From Anaeromassilibacillus sp. An200 (GTDB taxonomy: Bacteria > Bacillota > Clostridia > Oscillospirales > Acutalibacteraceae): a stretch of DNA of 64,000 nt. The notes under the pieces were generated by a model that saw nothing but the letters and a program-made list of their open reading frames with translations, made no database searches and was not told where the DNA came from. How positions within the stretch are numbered: position 1 is the stretch's first letter; each line of letters starts with the position of its first letter. A program made the position numbers and the translations under genes. Location of the stretch: assembly GCF_002160025.1 (NCBI RefSeq), contig NZ_NFJU01000005.1:62001-126000 (forward strand), given 5' to 3'. Shown here in pieces: positions 60,671-64,000 of the stretch.

Positions 60671-62335
60671 CTACGCTTTCCGCGAATGCCTGATCACCAG
60701 CGCGGCAGCTCCCCCGGAGACCGCAAGCCCGCCCAGCACAAGCAGCATCTGCTGCCCCGCAGAAAGTGCGCCCGCAGGCTTTTGAGCCTGCTCCGCCGTT
60801 TCCGTCTCCACGGGATCAGGCTCGGAATCCGCCGTCAGCAAAAGCGGTTCTTCCAGGATCTCCTCTTCGGGGGAGACGGCGGCTTCCTCTTCACCGGCCT
60901 GTGCCTGATCCCTCTGCGCGGCCATGTCCAGCACAGCGGCCGGCTTCGGAGCCGGGGATTTTTCCCCTTCCGCATCCTGCACAGAGGCGGGAATCTCCAG
61001 CGTTTCCGCCTGCTCCGCCTCTGAACCGTCTGTCCCGTCTGCTTCCGGATCGGCTGGCGTTTCCTCCGTGGATCCGGTACTTTCCTGAGACGGTTCTTCT
61101 TCTCCCAAATTATCCTGACCGTTATCAATGGGGAGCGGATCCCGATCCAGCGGCAAGGGATTGACGGCGCCGCCCCGGTTTCCTCCCTGATCCGCCGATT
61201 CCTCCTGCGGAAGCAGGAAGCTTTCTGTTGACCAGAAATGATCCTCTGCCTCATTGGTTCCTCTGACACGGTACCAGCGCGGTGTGCTGTCCGGTACCTC
61301 AAAGACCGCAACCGGGTTCCCGTTCAGATCGGTTGAAAGGGTAAAATCCGGCTCCTCCCACACCGTCCATGTCCTTCCCTCGTCCTGTGAGATTTCTCCC
61401 CACAGCCTGTCCAGCTCATCAGGCAGCTGTCCGAGCACGAGCTGGGCGGCAGCCGCCTCTTTTCCGGACCAGAAGGCATCTTTTACGATAAGCTCATCCA
61501 AACGATACCAACGGACGGAAACAGACGGCGGAACCTCGGAGGGAATCGGCGTGCCGCCGGCATCCACACAGCTTCCCGTCAGCGTCCATTCGCCGGAGGT
61601 TCTCCCGTCATAGCCGGACAGATCCCAGGCCAGCGCAACCTCCTTCCACTCCTCCTTCCCGTTTTCCTGCACATAGGCCGTCAGGGAGGAGGGCAGAGCC
61701 TCCATGGTCAGCGGTGTCCCCTCCTCCAGCCACACATCCTTGAGCGGGCGGTTTTCGTTCTCCACAAACGGCGTGCTCCACTGCACCAGATCCTCCGGCA
61801 GATCCATCCCCTGCACCTTCACAGATGCGCCGGGATCCTGAAGGATCAGAAGCCCCTCGCCCTGTAAATTCAGCTCCACATCCGTCAGAACGAGGGTTCC
61901 GCCCTCCCTGACCACGATCAAGGGCTCGTCGGACAACGCCGCGTGCAGTACCGGGCTGGCTTCCTTGTCGCTTCCGATCGCAAAAGTACCGATTTTGAGA
62001 AAAGCCCCCTTTTCCACCACGATGGGACCGTCCAGATACACATCCAGCGTTCCGGGATACATGCCCTCCTGAAGATAGGGATTTCCCGCAAAGTCTGCGG
62101 AAAGCGTCTCATAGGTGCGCATCTCTCCCTCTTCCAGGATTTCCGGTCCCAGATGCACGGTGTGCTGCGTCGCACCGTCGCCGGGCTGCCCGCCGTCCGA
62201 AGGCCCTCCAATCAAAGGGGGATCCCCGCCGGAATCGCGAAATTCCAGAGCGCTGACAGGGAACCCGATTTCTCCGAGCACCCCTAACCACAGGCAGATC
62301 AAAACGAGGACAGCAGCTGCTTTCCGGTACTTCAT
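60671..62335 (-). CDS. Secreted, membrane-anchored protein of unknown function beside the two-component system
   Basis: 554 residues. Signal peptide (AAAVLVLICLWLGVLGEIGF), a beta-helix-like region (about 75-185: GTLDVYLDGPIVVEKGAFLK, LVLTDVELNLQGEGLLILQD), an Ig-like module (WDLSGYDGRTSGEWTLTGS), an acidic Glu/Pro/Ser-rich stretch (about 420-520), and one C-terminal helix (QQMLLVLGGLAVSGGAAAL) with a basic tail; there is no LPXTG. The layout fits a surface protein exposed on a stalk. It lies between response regulator and kinase, convergent with the first and divergent from the second. Start 62335 chosen for the signal peptide. Confidence 0.72.
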   Translation of the reverse strand: MKYRKAAAVLVLICLWLGVLGEIGFPVSALEFRDSGGDPPLIGGPSDGGQPGDGATQHTVHLGPEILEEGEMRTYETLSADFAGNPYLQEGMYPGTLDVYLDGPIVVEKGAFLKIGTFAIGSDKEASPVLHAALSDEPLIVVREGGTLVLTDVELNLQGEGLLILQDPGASVKVQGMDLPEDLVQWSTPFVENENRPLKDVWLEEGTPLTMEALPSSLTAYVQENGKEEWKEVALAWDLSGYDGRTSGEWTLTGSCVDAGGTPIPSEVPPSVSVRWYRLDELIVKDAFWSGKEAAAAQLVLGQLPDELDRLWGEISQDEGRTWTVWEEPDFTLSTDLNGNPVAVFEVPDSTPRWYRVRGTNEAEDHFWSTESFLLPQEESADQGGNRGGAVNPLPLDRDPLPIDNGQDNLGEEEPSQESTGSTEETPADPEADGTDGSEAEQAETLEIPASVQDAEGEKSPAPKPAAVLDMAAQRDQAQAGEEEAAVSPEEEILEEPLLLTADSEPDPVETETAEQAQKPAGALSAGQQMLLVLGGLAVSGGAAALVIRHSRKA

Positions 62336-62366
62336 CCTGCGATACTCTCTCCTTTTGAGGTGAAAT

Positions 62367-64000
62367 ATGAAAAACGAACGATGGCGCAGCCTGCTGGTTC
62401 TGCTCCTCCTGCTCATAGCCGGAGGATCCGGCTTTCTTCTCCTGCTGCGCTGTGACAACAAATATACACAGGCCCTCCCAGCCGCTCCGGGAATCAACCT
62501 GCTTCAGGAGGATCCCTCCCAGCCTGCTTTTCTGGTGGACGGCTGGGAATACTATCCGGGCGTTTTGCTGGATCCGGAGGAGATTTCCTCCTCCCAGGCC
62601 GGTTTTCTCTCTGTCTATGTCGGGCGGTATCCTAACTTTTCCGAGCAGCTTGGCTCTCCCTTCGGCGAGGCTACCTACCGCCTGACCCTGCGCAACGAGG
62701 GAGAACCCGTCCCGCTTGTCCTGTATATCCCGGAGCTGCTGTGCGCGGGAAAAATTTACATCGCGGGAACCGAGGCGGGAGAGCTGGGCAGCATCGATCC
62801 GTACCGTCCTCTTGCGGCCGACGGCTTCTACGCCTTCACCGCCGGGGAAGAAACGGAAATTGTCATCCAATGTGTCAACTACACGCACTATTATTCCGGC
62901 CTGTACTACCCTCCCGCGGTCGGGACGGCGGAGGGGATTTCCCACCTGGTCACAACGCGCCTGGCGGTGTACGGCTTTCTCTGCTTTGCCCCACTGGCTG
63001 TCGCGCTTTCCAACCTGGCTCTGTGGGCCATGGGGCGTGAAAAGCTGTCCCGGAGGATGGGGCTTCTCTGCCTTTGCTCCTCCCTGCGCACCGCCTACCC
63101 GTTTCTCCATGCGCTCGGATTTCCTCTGGTGTGCCTGCTGTACTCCATGGAGGACGCCTGCGGCGGCATTGTCCTGCTGTGTGCCATGCACATCGCGGGG
63201 GAATTGTCGGGGGCTGTAAACCGCTGGTATCATCGTCAGCTGGCGATACCAGCCGCCGTAGGGATGTGCACCGCTTTTGCTGTCTTTCCTGCGCTCATTT
63301 TACCATATGTGCCTTCTTTCATCAACCTTTACGGGATCGTTCTTTTCATTTATAAAGCCTTATCCGGCGCATATTTGCTCCTTCTGGCCGTGCGCGCCCT
63401 GCGGACGGGCGATCCGCTCAGCCGCTTCCTGCTGTTTGCGGCCGGGCTGTACGGTCTTTCCCTGACCGTTTCCACTCTCACCATCAACTCCTTCGAGCCC
63501 GCCCGGGGCGCATGGCCGGAAGAATACGGCGGCTTCCTGCTGACCTTCGGCTTCGCCGCGCTGATGGTCCGCCGCAGCATCCTGCTCTCACGTGAAAACC
63601 AGCGGCTCACCTGCCATTTGCAGGAGGCCGTGGATCGCCGCACTCACGCGATCGAAACCCTTCTCGCGGAGCGCCGGGAACTTCTGGGCAGCCTGATCCA
63701 CGATCTGAAAAACCCGCTTGCCGCCGTGAAAAGCTACGCTGAGCTTGTGCGCAGCGGCGGGGTGGCGCTGGATCGGGAAACCGCCGGATACCTGGACGCG
63801 CTCACGGATCGGGTCGGGGCCATTGAGGAGCGTTTTTCCTTCCTGCAAAGCTTTTCACGGGGCGAGCGCGGCGCGTCAGCCCTGCAAACCTTTTCCCTCT
63901 CCGGTTTTCTGCGGGAATTCTATGAGGATAACCGTCCCGATATGGAGCTTTCAGGGCAAAGCTTCCATCTCGCGCTTTGCCCGGGGGAGCTTTTCCTGCG
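62367..64000 (+). CDS. Membrane sensor histidine kinase, C-terminus off the window
   Basis: Open from ATG 62367 to the window end (over 540 codons). N-terminal helix (LLVLLLLLIAGGSGFLLLL), an extracellular domain of about 190 residues (7TMR-DISM extracellular/galactose-binding-like; YRLTLRNEGEPVPLVLYI), seven transmembrane helices (about 200-400), a coiled coil (RRTHAIETLLAERRELLGSL) and a HisKA box with His445 in LIHDLKNPLAAVKSYAEL. The ATPase domain lies beyond the end. The H-D-L-K-N-P form resembles kinases acting with OmpR-type regulators. Likely partner of the response regulator at 59970. AGG(T)G site at the ATG. Confidence 0.85.
   Translation, partial: MKNERWRSLLVLLLLLIAGGSGFLLLLRCDNKYTQALPAAPGINLLQEDPSQPAFLVDGWEYYPGVLLDPEEISSSQAGFLSVYVGRYPNFSEQLGSPFGEATYRLTLRNEGEPVPLVLYIPELLCAGKIYIAGTEAGELGSIDPYRPLAADGFYAFTAGEETEIVIQCVNYTHYYSGLYYPPAVGTAEGISHLVTTRLAVYGFLCFAPLAVALSNLALWAMGREKLSRRMGLLCLCSSLRTAYPFLHALGFPLVCLLYSMEDACGGIVLLCAMHIAGELSGAVNRWYHRQLAIPAAVGMCTAFAVFPALILPYVPSFINLYGIVLFIYKALSGAYLLLLAVRALRTGDPLSRFLLFAAGLYGLSLTVSTLTINSFEPARGAWPEEYGGFLLTFGFAALMVRRSILLSRENQRLTCHLQEAVDRRTHAIETLLAERRELLGSLIHDLKNPLAAVKSYAELVRSGGVALDRETAGYLDALTDRVGAIEERFSFLQSFSRGERGASALQTFSLSGFLREFYEDNRPDMELSGQSFHLALCPGELFL

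Overview
The window looks like chromosome from a spore-forming, GC-rich clostridial Firmicute, most likely a gut Oscillospirales/Ruminococcaceae-type anaerobe. The reasons are a gpr-spoIIP block next to rpsT, spoVAE, a T-box-controlled ilv operon, several AraC-controlled glycan genes, and Tn4451-type mobile elements with the TnpV and TnpW families. The taxonomic placement is an inference from gene content; no rRNA is present.

Layout. 1-1640: AT-rich end of a mobile element (WYL regulator, tnpV) that appears to have cut off the 3' end of a secreted beta-sandwich protein (1606-3240). 3876-8134: a Gfo/Idh oxidoreductase coupled to an unusual glycosidase-like protein, with a divergent AraC regulator. 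8329-9603: EAL-HDOD protein. 9700-13480: ilvB-ilvN-ilvA operon behind a T-box whose specifier reads AUC (Ile). 13502-20174: lipoproteins, a DUF378 protein, a GH43-like protein, an HD-domain protein, and an AraC regulator divergent from a GH31 glucosidase/xylosidase with a 21-bp-period direct-repeat operator between them. 20309-24759: sporulation block (spoIIP, gpr, spoVAE) around rpsT. 24929-25880: DUF2089 protein, small membrane protein and GNAT acetyltransferase.

25889-35639 is a complete-looking integrative mobilizable element of about 9.75 kb. It carries a large serine recombinase, a TnpW-like protein, a cargo lipoprotein, a MobA/MobL relaxase with an oriT-like hairpin, a DUF3847 protein, an excisionase-type HTH protein and a sigma-like regulator. 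Its ends carry imperfect inverted repeats, and the chromosomal flanks reconstruct a perfect intrinsic-terminator hairpin, so the element seems to sit in the loop of a terminator between two convergent genes. Between relaxase and regulators is the most interesting structure here: three AT-rich immunity-type genes (two SMI1/KNR4 proteins and one unassigned), each preceded by a full or decayed copy of the 3' end of the same 101-codon element gene. Two of the intervening repeats share a nearly identical AT-rich tail of about 57 bp. No toxin gene is visible. It resembles an orphan-immunity (acquired interbacterial defence) cassette array, but on a clostridial mobilizable element.

35671-40670: GH20 hexosaminidase, heparinase II/III-like protein and a serine hydrolase, suggesting amino-sugar or glycosaminoglycan use. 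40896-48189: purL-alr, a two-part ThrE-type exporter and a patatin. 48364-50353: ABC-F ATPase and tRNA-Val(GAC). 50538-59417: a LplB/YtcP-type sugar ABC transporter with one intact and one 5'-truncated binding protein, divergent from a Gfo/Idh oxidoreductase, a GH27 alpha-galactosidase and a GH127 beta-L-arabinofuranosidase. 59678-64000: small membrane protein, OmpR-type response regulator, a secreted anchored protein of unknown function, and a membrane histidine kinase running off the window end.
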